Of a stretch of DNA of 64,000 bases, positions 39,869 to 50,402 are shown piece by piece. This stretch comes from Rhizomys pruinosus. Its lineage: Eukaryota > Chordata > Mammalia > Rodentia > Spalacidae. The notes under the pieces were generated by a model, which saw only the letters and a list, made by a program, of their open reading frames with translations, ran no database searches and had not been told where the DNA came from. The position numbers and the translations under genes were made by a program. The stretch covers positions 1,673,722 to 1,737,721 of the forward strand of contig VZQC01011955.1 in the NCBI GenBank assembly GCA_009823505.1, in the 5' to 3' direction. Positions within the stretch are counted from its first letter, which is position 1. The number at the start of each line of letters is the position of its first letter.

Positions 39869-40047
39869 TGAGCTGGATGAAGTGGCACACACCTTTAATC
39901 CCAGCACTGGGGAGGCAGAGGCAGCCAAATCTCTGTGAGTTCAAGGCCAGTCTGGTCTACATAGCAAGATAGCAAGTTCCAGGACAGCTGGGGCTACAGG
40001 GAGAGCCTGTCTCAAAAAAGAAAAAAAAAAAAAAAAAAAGAGAGAGA
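39869..40047 (+). repeat. B1 SINE
   Basis: GAGCTGGATGAAGTGGCAC start; small duplication of ATAGCAAG; A20 tail followed by GAGAGAG and GTTTTAGGTAAG. Confidence 0.92.
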
Positions 40048-40744
40048 GTTTTAGGTAAGACTAGTCTCTTTCCTAATGTAAGATGATGGGTACGGAAATA
40101 TGTAATTACTGGTCTCTTAGTATCACTAGCTTTGAACTAGCCCAATCTCCAAGATTTCAAGTTTAGATTCTCATATTTGCATCCAATGTCTTGCAGATTC
40201 TTAAAAGTTTGCAGTTAGAATAAATCCATTATAAAAATAAAGGTAGCCACATTTAGACATAAATTTATTTGATTAAAAAATGGTCTCTGATTTACATTTA
40301 AAAACAATTTGCTTCTTACATTTAGGCTCAACTTGCATATCAACAGTGGCTACCCTGTAAAACATAGCTCGTGCCAGGTTCATGTGCCCTTTTCACCAGC
40401 TTTAAACAAAGCAATTTCAATTGGAACAGCACATATTTTTTGTGTTAGAAGCAAATGAATATAAGAAGATTGCATTAAAGAAGTATATGTCTGCTGATAA
40501 ATGTTCTTAACGTTTTAGAATTCTAAAGAGACTTTCCTATTGAAGGGAGAGTGCATATTTAGCTTTCTGTAACTATAAAATGAAACAAGTTATGTGACCC
40601 AGTATTGCTTTAGAAACTTAAAAGTGCATAGCCATTGGAAGAAAATTAAAAACTCCCAACTAGAAGACAGTGTCTTCTGTAAGATACTTGACTTTTAGTA
40701 AGGAAAGCTCAACAGTTTTTTTTTTAAATACCAATTCTTCATTT
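40048..40744. other. SINE-free intron, nothing recognised
   Basis: No exon of BTBD7 or other gene seen. The right edge (40715-40760) may be a transduced tail of the next B2. Confidence 0.55.
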
Positions 40745-40977
40745 GTTTTATTTTTTTTAATTTTATTTATTTTTTATTATGTGAATGAATGTACTGTCTG
40801 CATGTAGGTCTGTGCACCCATGTCGTGCAATGCCGCGGAGGTCAGAAGAGGGTGTCAGAGTCCCCTGGAACTGGAGTTAAAGACGGTTTTCAGCCGTCGT
40901 GTGGATGCTGGGGATTGAACCCGGGTTCTCTGCAAGAGCAGTCAGCGCTCTTAACTGCTAGGCCATCTCTCCAGCCC
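40745..40977 (-). repeat. B2 SINE
   Basis: Shorter subfamily. CTCAACA-GTTTT at about 40707 and CTCAACACAGTTTT at about 40977 may be its target duplication; if so, about 30 bases of non-B2 sequence lie at its 3' end. Confidence 0.93.
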
Positions 40978-41376
40978 CTCAACACAGTTTTGTAACCTGA
41001 AAATTAATATATGGTGTGTAGACACATCAGCCAATTAATAGGACTTTAAGAACATTTTTTAAAAAGCCCTAGTTGGATAATAATGCCCATAATAAGATGG
41101 AAAGAGTTGTTCAGAAGAAGGCATTGATAAACAAAAGTACAAAAGTGGAAATTTTTTTATAGAATCTTCAAAAATCTTATTTTAGCATTAGCTTTTAAAT
41201 AATAGACTAGTTTTATTTTTATTGCCAAAATGATGTCATTAAAATGTTTTATTAGTTTAAAATAATAGTCATTGTGTTAATAGCAGATTATTTGCATGCC
41301 AGAATATAAGAATACTATCAAAAATTATTTTACAGCTTCATCTACCATGTCTTTATTCTATAAAACCAAATTTGTG
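40978..41376. other. AT-rich intron, nothing recognised
   Basis: No element seen. Confidence 0.55.
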
Positions 41377-41598
41377 GGGTTGGAAAGATGGCTTAGCAGT
41401 TAAGAATATTGGCTGCTCTTGCAGGGGCCCAGGATTTGATTCCCAGCACCCACATGGTAGCTAACATCTGTCTTTAACCCCAGTTCAAGGGCATCTGTTG
41501 CCTTCTGCTGACCTTCATGGGCATTGCACCACATGAGTGCATTTACACACATGCAGGCAATATACTCATACACATAAAATAAGAATAATTTTTTTAAC
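41377..41598 (+). repeat. B2 SINE, diverged
   Basis: GGGGTTGGAAAGATGGCTTA start. Confidence 0.9.
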
Positions 41599-41635
41599 CA
41601 GATTTGTGAGAAAATCCTTCTATAAAAATTTGGGA

Positions 41636-41846
41636 GAAACTGGAGAGATGACTCAGTGGTTGGAACTGTTGATTGCTCTTGCAGAGGACCCAGGTTCAAA
41701 TCCCAGCTCCCACATGGTGGCTAACAGTCGTCCATGGCTCCATTTCCAGGGGATCCAATGCCCTCTTCTGACTTTTGTGGGTATTGCATGACATGGGTGC
41801 ACCTACATACATGCAGGCAATACCACTCATAAATTTAAAAAAGAAA
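41636..41846 (+). repeat. B2 SINE, diverged
   Basis: AACTGGAGAGATGACTCAGT start; its tail leads into a headless B1. Confidence 0.9.
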
Positions 41847-41848
41847 AT

Positions 41849-41985
41849 TGCCTTTAATCCCAGAACTCAGGAGCCAGAAGCAGATGGGTCTTTGTAAATT
41901 CAAGGCCAGCCTAGTCTACATAGTGAGTTCCAGGCCAGCTGGGGCTACAGGGAGGCCCTGTCTCAAAAAGACACCCCCCCCCAAA
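41849..41985 (+). repeat. B1 SINE lacking its head
   Basis: Starts TGCCTTTAATCCCAGAAC; a C9 run replaces the usual A-tail start. Confidence 0.88.
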
Positions 41986-42311
41986 AATGAAATTTCCCCA
42001 ACACCAAAAAGGTAAAACAAATCTGTTTTCTCAAACTGTTTTTAGTTTTTGACAGCTTTACATAATAAAAAATAAAAGTATATCAGTTATGCTTAGCCTT
42101 TTTTAAGGGTGAGAATGCATGATTATGAGTCAGTTCTTGGATCTTCGGTATACTTGATTGCATGTCCTAGAGTTCTTTTATTTATTGAGTTATAGTTTTC
42201 TCTGTCTTTTAGATAGAAATTGCATTTGATGCAGTGCCTTTAAATAGTTCCTTCTACCATCCTCAGGTGTACATGCTCTTCTGTTTTCTTCCATTATTCA
42301 AAATACAGTTT
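41986..42311. other. Intronic sequence, nothing recognised
   Basis: No element seen. Confidence 0.55.
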
Positions 42312-42462
42312 GGCCTGGGTATGGTGGCACATGTCTTTCATCCTTTAATTCCAGCATTTGGAAAGCAGAGGTAGCCAGATATCTCTTGACAGTGTAGCCA
42401 GCCTTGCTCTACATAAGCAAGTTCCAGTCCAGCTGGGGCTAAGGGAAACTGTCTCAAAATCA
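42312..42462 (+). repeat. B1 SINE, diverged
   Basis: CCTGGGTATGGTGGCACATG start; a short duplication (TTTCATCCTTTAATTCC). Confidence 0.87.
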
Positions 42463-42629
42463 GAGTATAGTTTGGGCTGTACTTTTCGGTTTATATGGAG
42501 CCTAGCTTTCCTCCATACCTATTGTAAGATTCATATTGGAGTTTATAATACAACATGCCTTCAACATACCCTTTACCTTACTTCTATGGGAAGGAAAATA
42601 TTTGGTCACATGTGGAAGGATTAAATAAA

Positions 42630-42800
42630 GCTTAAGAGCTCAGGTTCTGGAGCCAGGCAGACTAGCCTTGAATCCCTTTCTACAGTGTCTTCTTATCTTA
42701 AGCAAGCCATATAACCCTAATCCCCTATAAAAGTATTCTGAGCATTTAATGAAATAACATTCATCAAATGATAGGCACTCAGTATATGTTATCTGGTCAT
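42630..42800 (+). repeat. MIR SINE
   Basis: CAGGTTCTGGAGCCAGGCAG, CTTAAGCAAGCCATATAACC and ATAGGCACTCAGTATATGTT follow the MIR consensus order almost end to end. Confidence 0.8.
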
Positions 42801-43263
42801 CTTTGTGGCAGTGTGCATCTTTCCTGCCACAGTCTCTTTCTTCTCATCCCTCAACCCCTGCTAAAGCTAGCATTTTACCATTGAACTGTACTTCTAGGCA
42901 CACTTTAATCTTTTTCAAAAATAGTTTTGTTTTTGCTTTGCTCAGCATATTTCATTGATTTTTTTTTTCTAGGCAATTATTGATTTAAGATTTTATCACT
43001 TTATCACTGTTTAAAGTTGGTTCCTACCACTTAACATTGTATTTATCAACCTGGTGTTATCAGGCTGCTTGTTACTTTCCAGTCAGCCCTTCCCAACAGG
43101 AGCTCTGCAAACTGATGAAGCTTATGCTCAGGCGTCTGTTGTGTCTGATGAATTCACTTTCCTATGCATCTGGTACTACATAGGTACCATTTTAGAGAGA
43201 ATAGTCTGTATCCTTTTGTTCTGCGCTTCAAATGAGGATGTTCAATTAAGAAAACACTGAGAC
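42801..43263. other. Intronic sequence, nothing recognised
   Basis: A 68-codon frame at 43054-43260 ends just before a SINE and has no recognisable family. Confidence 0.5.
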
Positions 43264-43437
43264 TGGGGCTGGAGAGATGGCCTAGCGGTTAAGGGCGCCG
43301 ACTGCTCTTGCAGAGGACCCAGGTTTGATCCCTCCGACACCCTCTTCTGACCTCCGAGGCATTGCATGACACAGGTGCACAAACTCGCATGCAGACAGTA
43401 CATTCATACACATAAATTAAAAAAAAAAAAAACCAAA
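43264..43437 (+). repeat. B2 SINE with internal deletion
   Basis: About 90 bases are missing between GGTTTGATCC and CTCCGACACC, yet AACACTGAGAC duplicates flank it (43253 and about 43440). Confidence 0.94.
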
Positions 43438-43484
43438 CAAACACTGAGACCACTGAGGAACTTGAGAGTAAGACCATATTCTCA

Positions 43485-43545
43485 TTTTTATGTTCCCAAT
43501 GCATAGGACATAGTAGGCATTTAGTAAATATATTTTAATAGTTGA
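43485..43545 (+). repeat. MIR-like 3' end
   Basis: CATAGGACATAGTAGGCATTTAG is close to the MIR terminus. Confidence 0.5.
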
Positions 43546-43590
43546 TTATTACCTTTTACTCCAAATCAGATTTAACATTAAAAAGTAAAT

Positions 43591-43757
43591 CCAAGACCCA
43601 TGAAGTGGGTCAGTGAGTAAAGGTACTTGCCACCAAGCTTTACAACCTGCATTTCATCCCCAGTGTATGCATGGTGGAAGGAGAGAACCAATCCGCAAAT
43701 TGGCCTCCCACCTATGCATTTGCTTACATAAACACACAGTCAAGCAATCATTTAAAA
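43591..43757 (+). repeat. B3-type SINE
   Basis: GTACTTGCCACCAAGC and GGTGGAAGGAGAGAACCAAT. Confidence 0.78.
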
Positions 43758-43765
43758 ATAATTAA

Positions 43766-44038
43766 AGCTGATGCTAGAGAGATACCTCAGTGGGTAAGTC
43801 TGCTTGCTACACAAGAATGAGGACCTTGCAGATCCCAACACTTAACATAAAAACCTGGTCATGGCCATGTGTGTTTGAAACTAGTGCTGTGAACTCCAGG
43901 TTCAGTGAGAGACTTTGCCTCAGGGGAATAAGGTAGAAAGTGATTGAGCAGGATGCCCATCATCTTCCTCTGGCCTCTGTGCATGCAATAAATATAAGCA
44001 CTTGCACACATGTACTACACATGTACTATATACATATA
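43766..44038 (+). repeat. B4-type SINE
   Basis: tRNA-like head GATACCTCAGTGGGTAAG, B1-like middle GAACTCCAGGTTCAGTGAGA, and TCTGGCCTCTGTGCATGC: the full dimeric layout. Confidence 0.75.
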
Positions 44039-44039
44039 C

Positions 44040-44068
<29 letters not shown>
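44036..44068. repeat. (CA)n microsatellite
   Basis: About 14 units at the end of the B4. Confidence 0.95.
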
Positions 44069-44072
<4 letters not shown>

Positions 44073-44099
44073 TCACAAAAAAGATGTAAAAAAATGAAA

Positions 44100-44609
44100 G
44101 CTCAGTATTCCGTGCATATAGTAATCAAAAGAGAGCAAAAATGGCTACGTCAGATAAAATAGACTTCAAATAAGAATTTATAAGAAATACAGGCATTATA
44201 TCTTAGTAAAAATTTTAATACAAAAAGAAAATGTTACACTTATAAACATGCATACATCTAATAATCATAAATATGTATAAAATGACTGATGAAAGGATGA
44301 AATTATTCATATTAGTAGTAGGAAGCTTTTATACCCCACACTCGGTGATGGATAGAATGGGTCAGAAGATAAGGAACAGATGGCTTTACACAATAAACTA
44401 AGTAGGACTAATGCATGTGTATAATCACTACCAAACAATAGTACACACATTTTTCTCAATAATACAAGGGTCCCTTTAATCCTAACACTTGGGAGGCAGA
44501 GGCAGGCGGATCTTTGTGAGTTCAAGGCCAGCCTGGTCTACAGAGCGAGTTCCAGGACAGCGTAGTTACAGGACAGTTGGGTTACAGGGAGACCCTGTCT
44601 CGAAAAGAC

Positions 44610-44641
<32 letters not shown>

Positions 44642-44705
44642 ATAATGATAATACAAGGGTCATTTTCCACAATAGACCATATTTTAAGACACAGATTAAA
44701 TCACA
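44100..44705 (+). mobile_element. Old LINE-1 ORF2 endonuclease-region fragment
   Basis: AATCAAAAGAGAGCAAAAAT, GACAGATAAAATAGACTTCAA-like sequence, ACTATCGGTGATGGATAGAA-like sequence and, behind the inserted B1, CACAATAGACCATATTTTAA follow the order of old L1 ORF2. All frames closed. Confidence 0.7.
44471..44648 (+). repeat. B1 SINE, headless, inside the LINE
   Basis: 5'-truncated at CCTTTAATCC, with a true target duplication (AATACAAGGGTC at 44461 and 44650), so the truncation occurred on insertion. Internal duplication of the GGACAG..GTTACAG part. Confidence 0.94.
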
Positions 44706-44719
44706 AAAGATTTTTCTCA

Positions 44720-44968
44720 TATTTTATGTGTATGAGTGTATTGCCTGCATGTATCTTTTTTTTTTTTTTTGAAACAGGGTCTCCCTTTATTCCCAGCTGG
44801 CCTGGAGCTTGCTCTATAGACCAGGCTGGACTTGAACTCACAGAGATCCTCCTGCCTCTGCCTCCCGAGTGCTGGGATTAAAGGCATGCACCACCATGCT
44901 CAGGGCCTTGCATGTCTCTTAAGTTCACCCATGTGGTACAATTCCCACGAAGGGCAGAAGAAGGTATT
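44720..44968 (-). repeat. B2 SINE split by an antisense B1
   Basis: Parts 44720-44755 and 44906-44968 only; the 5' half is lost where the next B1 begins. Confidence 0.85.
44756..44905 (-). repeat. B1 SINE nested in B2
   Basis: T-run, GAAACAGGGTCTCCC; GCATGTATCT and GCATGTCTCT are the target duplicates. Confidence 0.93.
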
Positions 44969-45110
44969 AGAGGCATGGTGGTGTACACCTTTAATCCCAG
45001 CACTCGGAAAGCAGAGGCAGGTGAATCTCTGTGAGTTCGAGGCCAGCCTGGTCTATATAATATGACAGCTGGGGCTACAAGGAATCCCTGTCTCAAAAAG
45101 ACAAAACAGA
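44968..45110 (+). repeat. B1 SINE
   Basis: GGCATGGTGGTGTACACC start; internal loss in GTCTATATAATATGACAGC. Confidence 0.9.
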
Positions 45111-45111
45111 A

Positions 45112-45385
45112 TACCTTAAAAACATGCTAAGTGAAATATACCAGGCACAAAAATCATAAATGCTGTCTAATTCTGCTTAATGAGGTACAATAATCAAAAT
45201 CATAGAGACAGAAAATAGAATGATGATTGTTAAGGACAAGTTCAGGAGGAATGGTAAGTCACACTGAGTATAACATTTGTTTTGCAAAGATAAAAAGAGT
45301 TACAGAGTTAGATGATGGTGATCTTTGAACGATGTGGATGTATTTAATACTACTAAAGTAAATATTTAATGTAATTAAGATGCTA
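45112..45385 (+). mobile_element. Old LINE-1 3' end
   Basis: ACATGCTAAGTGAAATATAC, ATCATAGAGACAGAAAATAG and GAGTTAGATGATGGTGATC are the 3' terminal pattern of old mammalian L1. Likely the same element as 44100-44705. Confidence 0.75.
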
Positions 45386-45404
45386 AACTTTGTTTTATTT
45401 TATT

Positions 45405-45492
45405 TTTTTTATTTGTTTATTTATTTTTGTCTTTTTGAGACAGGGTCTCCCTGCAGCCCCAGCTGTCCTGGAACTTTGTGTAGACATGCCAG
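45405..45492 (-). repeat. B1 SINE, 3' half
   Basis: Stops at GGAACTTTGTGTAGAC; (TTTA) tail. Confidence 0.88.
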
Positions 45493-46424
45493 CACACCTC
45501 CATGTTTTTTTATTTTAGAAGTAGAGAAACAACAACCAAAATTCAAGTCTAGCTTGAAAAGTTGTTAAATTCTATTAAGGGAGATTGGGACTTGAGATTG
45601 AGTATACTCTTCAGGGTAGAAAAGGAAGGCAGCTCAGTAGTTCTGAGCATTTTTAAAAAAAGAAAGAAAGAAAGAAGGCAGAGAATGCCAGTAGGGATTA
45701 AGAGAGAGAGCTCTTGGTCTGCACAGAAAATGTTTCAGTCAGTGGTATGAACAGACAGTAGGCAATCTCAGGTCAGTAGTGGGCCTTGATTATAACATCT
45801 TAAGAACAGATTTAATATCACATGATTTCCATTTAAACATAGCAAATTGAATATAACTTCATAAGTTACTCTTTCAAAGCTCCTGTAATAAAGGGAATAA
45901 AAATATAAATTCTCAAGGAAAAGGCTATCTTGATGAAACAACAGTAGTAAAGATACTGAAAATTTTGAAAGATGGGAAGCAAATAGATAGCTTGACAGGA
46001 GAAGCCTGTAACTCTAGAGCTAGATGTGCCTTCTCTGGAGAAGGAAATCCTTTCTGCCCCTAGAATAGTCCCAGCCAGGTGATAAGTACTTGGGAAACAG
46101 AGAGAAACATAGTTTAGAGTTAAAAGGAGGGATCCAGTTTTATGTTTAAATACCAAGTGTTTGGACCTCCCTCACCATGGAATTTGCCTTTACATACATA
46201 TAATGTTATAGAAATGCATGTAGTTTAAATTCCCAAGTGTACATGGATTATATACAATACTTGTCTTCACTTCTGTGTTCCTGAATTAATATGTGTGTAC
46301 CCAAGTGGCAAACTTTCTTCTGCCCTCAATACATTACTCTCCTCCAGCCAAACACAAGAGACCTAAAATTGACTTTACTTTCACCCTTTCCTTCTCTTTC
46401 CTCTCCTCTTCCTCCTCCTTCCTT
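45493..46424. other. About 0.9 kb of SINE-free intron
   Basis: Contains a short (GAAA)n run near 45660 and a C/T-rich run near 46380-46430; nothing else recognised. Confidence 0.55.
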
Positions 46425-46516
46425 TCCTTAGGCCAGACTTCATATGTAACCCAGGCTGGCTTCAGACCTGTGATTGTCCTGGGTAGCCCTTGGATTGCTA
46501 GGATTACAGGCATGAT
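46425..46516 (-). repeat. B1-like SINE, old
   Basis: TATGTAACCCAGGCTGGCTTC and GCTAGGATTACAGGC. Confidence 0.6.
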
Positions 46517-46551
46517 TTTTTTTTTTTTTCTTGTTAAAAGTGTGCAGGCTT

Positions 46552-46700
46552 TAGCCGGGTGTGGTGGCACACACCTTTAATCCCAGCACTCAGGAGGCAC
46601 AGATAGGCGAATCTCGGTGAGTTCAAAGCCAGCTTGGTCTACATAGCAAGTTCCAGGCCAGCTGGGACTAAAGGAAGACCCTGTCTCAAAAAAAAAAAAA
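46552..46700 (+). repeat. B1 SINE with target duplication
   Basis: GTGTGCAGGCTTT (left) and GTATGCAGGCTTT (right). Confidence 0.94.
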
Positions 46701-46792
46701 GTATGCAGGCTTTTTGGAACTTTTTTTTGGAGGGGGGGTTGTTTTCTTTCATTGCAAGGCTAGATATTGAACCCAAGACTTCATACATGCTG

Positions 46793-47303
46793 TTTATTCT
46801 AGTTTCCATTGCATTGAAACATTTGACCAAAAGCAACTTGGGGAAGAAAGTTTCTTTCACCTTTGAACTTACAGCCCATAATGGAAGGGAGGGAGAGAGG
46901 GAGGGAGGGAGGGAGGAGGGAGGGATGGAGGAGGTAAGGGGGGTCATGAGGTGCATGCGAGGCAGAGGTAGAGATGAGGGGAGGTGGGGGAAGAGGGGGC
47001 AGGAAAAGGGAGTAGGAAGGGGAGGAAGGGCAGAACGTTGGAGTCTGGAACTAAAGCAGAAAACCTGAAGGAACACTGCTTACTGACTTGCTCCCCCTGG
47101 CTTGCTCAGCTACTTTTCTTATATAGCCCAGGCCCACATGCCCAGGGATGGCACCACCCACAGTGGGCCAGGCACTCCTGGATCATTCAGCAGTTGAGAA
47201 AATTCCCCACAGACACAGCCACAACCAATTCTGATGGAAGAAATTCCTCTATTGAGGTTTCCTCTTTGTGTATGTGTTGATAACTGACACTTAACCAGAA
47301 CAC
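46793..47303 (-). mobile_element. URR1-related DNA transposon with internal purine expansion
   Basis: Left end CTAGTTTCCATTGCATTGAA, CAAAAGCAACTTGGGGAAGA, then CTTACTGACTTGCTCCCCCT, GGCACCACCCACAGTGGGCC and a right end near GACACTTAACCAGAACA. The left ~45 bases resemble the left end of the element at 56410, so the two share a terminus. The middle is replaced by a GGGA-rich tract. Confidence 0.65.
46880..47040. repeat. (GGGA)n-rich polypurine tract
   Basis: About 160 bases almost free of pyrimidines on the + strand, with many GGG runs. Confidence 0.92.
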
Positions 47304-47888
47304 TGTTCAAGCATTCTCCCCACTGAGATACATGTATTCCCAGGGAGATCAGAGATCTTCTAAAATTTTCTGAAAAGGTTGAGCTAGAGGTATTCTGAAT
47401 CCAGAAATAGCTATAGAAAAGGATGAGGATGAGACAGAAAATTGAAATTGGAATTACCTAAGAAGCTACAAACTAGATGGTAAAATTACCTGCTCTGCTT
47501 TCCCCATTCTAATACTAGCTCAGCAGGTACAAGAGAAAATAGGAACTTTGAAAGTGGTAAGCAGCCAAGACCATTTATAGGTACAAATACCGTATTTTGG
47601 TGTTTCTCAAATTATGCTTTAGTTTTAGAGTGAAAGAGGCAGCTTAAGTTCCACTTGCCAACTACAGAGACTAGAGTCAGCAAGCCTGCCTATTCTGCAG
47701 AGCTCCCAAACAGTTGCTTACCACCTTATGCTTAGACATGAAAACCCATTCAAGGATCACTAAATATGAGTGGGAAACTTCCAAACTGAGTCATAGATCA
47801 GAACAAAAGAAAAAAACTAGAGAAAATAGTGAAGACTGAAAAGAAAACTTCAGTAGATTCAAAATCTGCAGTTTAAAAATAAGTTCGC
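47304..47888. other. Intronic sequence, nothing recognised
   Basis: No element seen. Confidence 0.55.
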
Positions 47889-48120
47889 CCAGGCTGGAGA
47901 GTTAGCCTAGCGGTTAAGAGCACCGACTGCTCTTGCAGAGGACCTGGGTTAGATCCCCAGCACCCACATGGCGGCTGAGAACTGTCTTTAACTCCAGTTC
48001 CAGGGGAATCCGAGACCCTCTTCTGACCTCTGCGCCATTGTACAACAAGGGTGCACAAACCTACATGCAGACAGTACATTCATACACATACAAAAATAAA
48101 TAAATAAATAATTTTTTTAA
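47889..48120 (+). repeat. B2 SINE
   Basis: Shorter subfamily, (AAAT) tail. Confidence 0.94.
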
Positions 48121-48156
48121 AAAGCTAAAAATTAAAAAAATTAAAAAAAAAAATTT

Positions 48157-48262
48157 GCCAAGCTATGGTGCCACACCTTGTAATCCCAGAGTCCTGCTGA
48201 GGCAGTAATATAAGTTTAGGCTATTCAGGGCTTCATAGTTAGAAAGAAACACACATACACAC
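48157..48262 (+). repeat. B1-like SINE, old
   Basis: CTATGGTGCCACACCTTGTAA start; strongly decayed. Confidence 0.6.
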
Positions 48263-48562
48263 CAGTAACATAAGTAGGATGCTCTGAAAGTATAGAGCTG
48301 ATATTTTTTTTCATGTCTCCCCATTCACAGTACAGACCAGGCACAGTGGCCTAGGCTGAGGTGTACATGGGGTAGGTTTGCTCTGCCTCCTTTCTAAACA
48401 GTCAGTGTAGAAACACAGCCTGTGGTGAGCACTAGGAGGCCAAGAGCTGATAATATAGCTCAACACTAGAACACTTACCTTGCATGTATGAGCCCCTATT
48501 TAGCCTAAGAACAAACAAAACCCTAAGTGCCAAAAATAAAACCAGGAGCTCTTGAAAGATAG
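48263..48562. other. Intronic sequence, nothing recognised
   Basis: No element seen. Confidence 0.5.
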
Positions 48563-48818
48563 CAGAAATGGAAAGTATAATAGGATTGAGGAGTAAAGTT
48601 GAAGAAGTCCATAAACTAACAAAGACAGTAGAAGAGAGAAACTAGAGTATTTATCCAGAAGTTCTAACATCTTGACAAATACTAATCTTAATAAAGATTA
48701 GTTGATCAAGATGTTAGAACTTCTGGATAAATACTCTAGTTTCTCTCTTCTACTGTCTTTGTTAGTTTATGGGCTTCTTTAACTTTACTCCTCAATCCTA
48801 TTATACTTTCCATTTCTG
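48563..48818. repeat. Near-perfect 113-bp inverted repeat with 30-base loop
   Basis: Left arm 48563-48675 (begins CAGAAATGGAAAGTATAATA) and right arm 48706-48818 (ends TATTATACTTTCCATTTCTG) are reverse complements with only two differences that I can see. The loop 48676-48705 contains a further small inverted repeat, ACTAATCTT / AAGATTAGT. The right arm is fused without a gap to a B2 lacking its first half. Confidence 0.95.
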
Positions 48819-48968
48819 AACCGTCTGTAACTCCAATTCCAGAAGAACTCCAGTTCCAGAGGAATCCGAGACCCTCTTCTGACCTCCGCAGCATTGCACG
48901 ACACGGGTGCACAGACCTGCATGCAGCAGTGCATTCATACACATACAAAAATAAATTAAAAAATTAAA
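48819..48968 (+). repeat. B2 SINE, 5'-truncated, behind the inverted repeat
   Basis: Starts AACCGTCTGTAACTCCAATT (longer subfamily) and keeps its A-rich tail; the whole tRNA-like promoter half is absent. Confidence 0.93.
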
Positions 48969-49185
48969 AAAAAATGTACATGCCAAAGCAAAGAGAAGAC
49001 AGTATATAAAGAATAAGAAACATGGCCAAAACTAAATAAATTGCTACATTAAACAGTTTCTTCCTTTTGAGAACACCAGGGAAGAAAAAGAGGATTCTAA
49101 AATGTTAAAGAGAAGAAAAAATGTTTCATGCAAAGAAATAGGAATCAGGTAGTACTAAAATTTTATTTTATTTTTTGTGATTCTT

Positions 49186-49257
49186 TTGTGTTTTGTTTTG
49201 TTTTGTTTTGTTTTGTTTTGTTTTGTTTTGTTTTGTTTTGTTTTGTTTTGTTTTGTT
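49186..49257. repeat. (TTTTG)n microsatellite
   Basis: About 14 units; tail of the following antisense B1. Confidence 0.95.
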
Positions 49258-49373
49258 TGAGACAGGGTCTCTTTATGTAGTCCTGTCTGACCTGGAACTA
49301 GCTCTGTAGACCAGGCTGGCCTCAAACTCACAGAGATTCACCTGCTTCTGCTTCCCAAATATATACCGAACTT
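49255..49373 (-). repeat. B1 SINE, 5'-truncated
   Basis: Ends after CTTCTGCTTCCC. Confidence 0.88.
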
Positions 49374-49483
49374 TTCAATTGCAACACATGCATGCAGCAA
49401 AGCAGTGGCCTAGTACTTCAGAGAGCTGGTAGAAAATTAGAGGACTTAAACAATGGCGTTTTTTATTCATGCCTCAAAAAACT

Positions 49484-49600
49484 GCTGGGCTGGCTCAATG
49501 ACTCAGTGGATAAGAGTACTTGCTGAACAAGCATGAGGACATGAGTTTAGATCCCAACATGACCATGTATGCACCATGACCCCAGAACTATTGTGAGTGA
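49484..49600 (+). repeat. B3/B4-type SINE head
   Basis: GGCTCAATGACTCAGTGGAT and GAACAAGCATGAGGACATG. Confidence 0.65.
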
Positions 49601-49644
49601 AGACAAGGAGGAACACTAGGGCTGCTGACTAGCAACTTAGTTCC

Positions 49645-49858
49645 TATCTTATTTTTATTTTTTATTTTTATGTGTATGAGTGTTTTCCCTGCATGTATTT
49701 AAGTACACCCGTGTCATGCAACACCCGTGTCAGGCATCAGGTCCCCTGGTACTGGAGTTAAGGGTGATTGTTAGCTATTATGTGAGTGCTGGTAACCAAA
49801 CCTAGGTCCTCTGGAAGAATAGCCAGTACTCTGAATCACTGAGCCATCTCTTCAGTCC
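49645..49858 (-). repeat. B2 SINE
   Basis: CACCCGTGTCATGCAACACC with a short tandem duplication of CACCCGTGTCA. Confidence 0.9.
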
Positions 49859-49888
49859 AAGAGACCTTATACCTTAAAGGAACAGTAG

Positions 49889-50150
49889 AACCCAGTGGAG
49901 TGGCACATGCCTTTAATCCCAATACCTGGAAGCAGAGGCAGGCAGAAATCTGTGAAATCTAGGCCAGTCTGGTCTGCATAGCCAGTTCCAGGCCAGCTGG
50001 CCTACCAGGAGATCCTGTCTCAAAAAGTCCAAAAGAAAAGGAGAGCAAAGAGTGATAGAGCAGACTCTCATTGTCTTCCTCTGACCTCTGAAAGTGTGCA
50101 CACCTCCACACACAAGTGCACATAAACCATATTCACATACCTATATATAA
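49889..50150 (+). repeat. B1 SINE followed by a B4-like tail
   Basis: B1 body to 50039, then CTTCCTCTGACCTCTGAAAG and (CACA)-rich sequence, as in the 3' part of B4. Confidence 0.75.
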
Positions 50151-50161
50151 AACCAGGAAAT

Positions 50162-50402
50162 AGGGGCTGGAGAGATGGCCTAGCGGTTAAGAGCGACGAC
50201 TGCTCTTGCAGAGGACCCGGGTTCGATCCCCAGCACCCACATGGCAGCTGAGAACCGTCTGTAACTCCAATTCCAGGAGAACTCTAGTTCCAGGGGAATC
50301 CAACACCCTCTTCTGACCACTGCGGCATTGCACGACACGGGCGCACAGACCTACATGCAGACAGTACATTCATACACATAAATAAATAAATAAAATAAAA
50401 CA
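50162..50402 (+). repeat. B2 SINE, young
   Basis: Longer subfamily, (AAAT) tail; intact A-box region and GGTTCGATCCCC. Confidence 0.95.
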
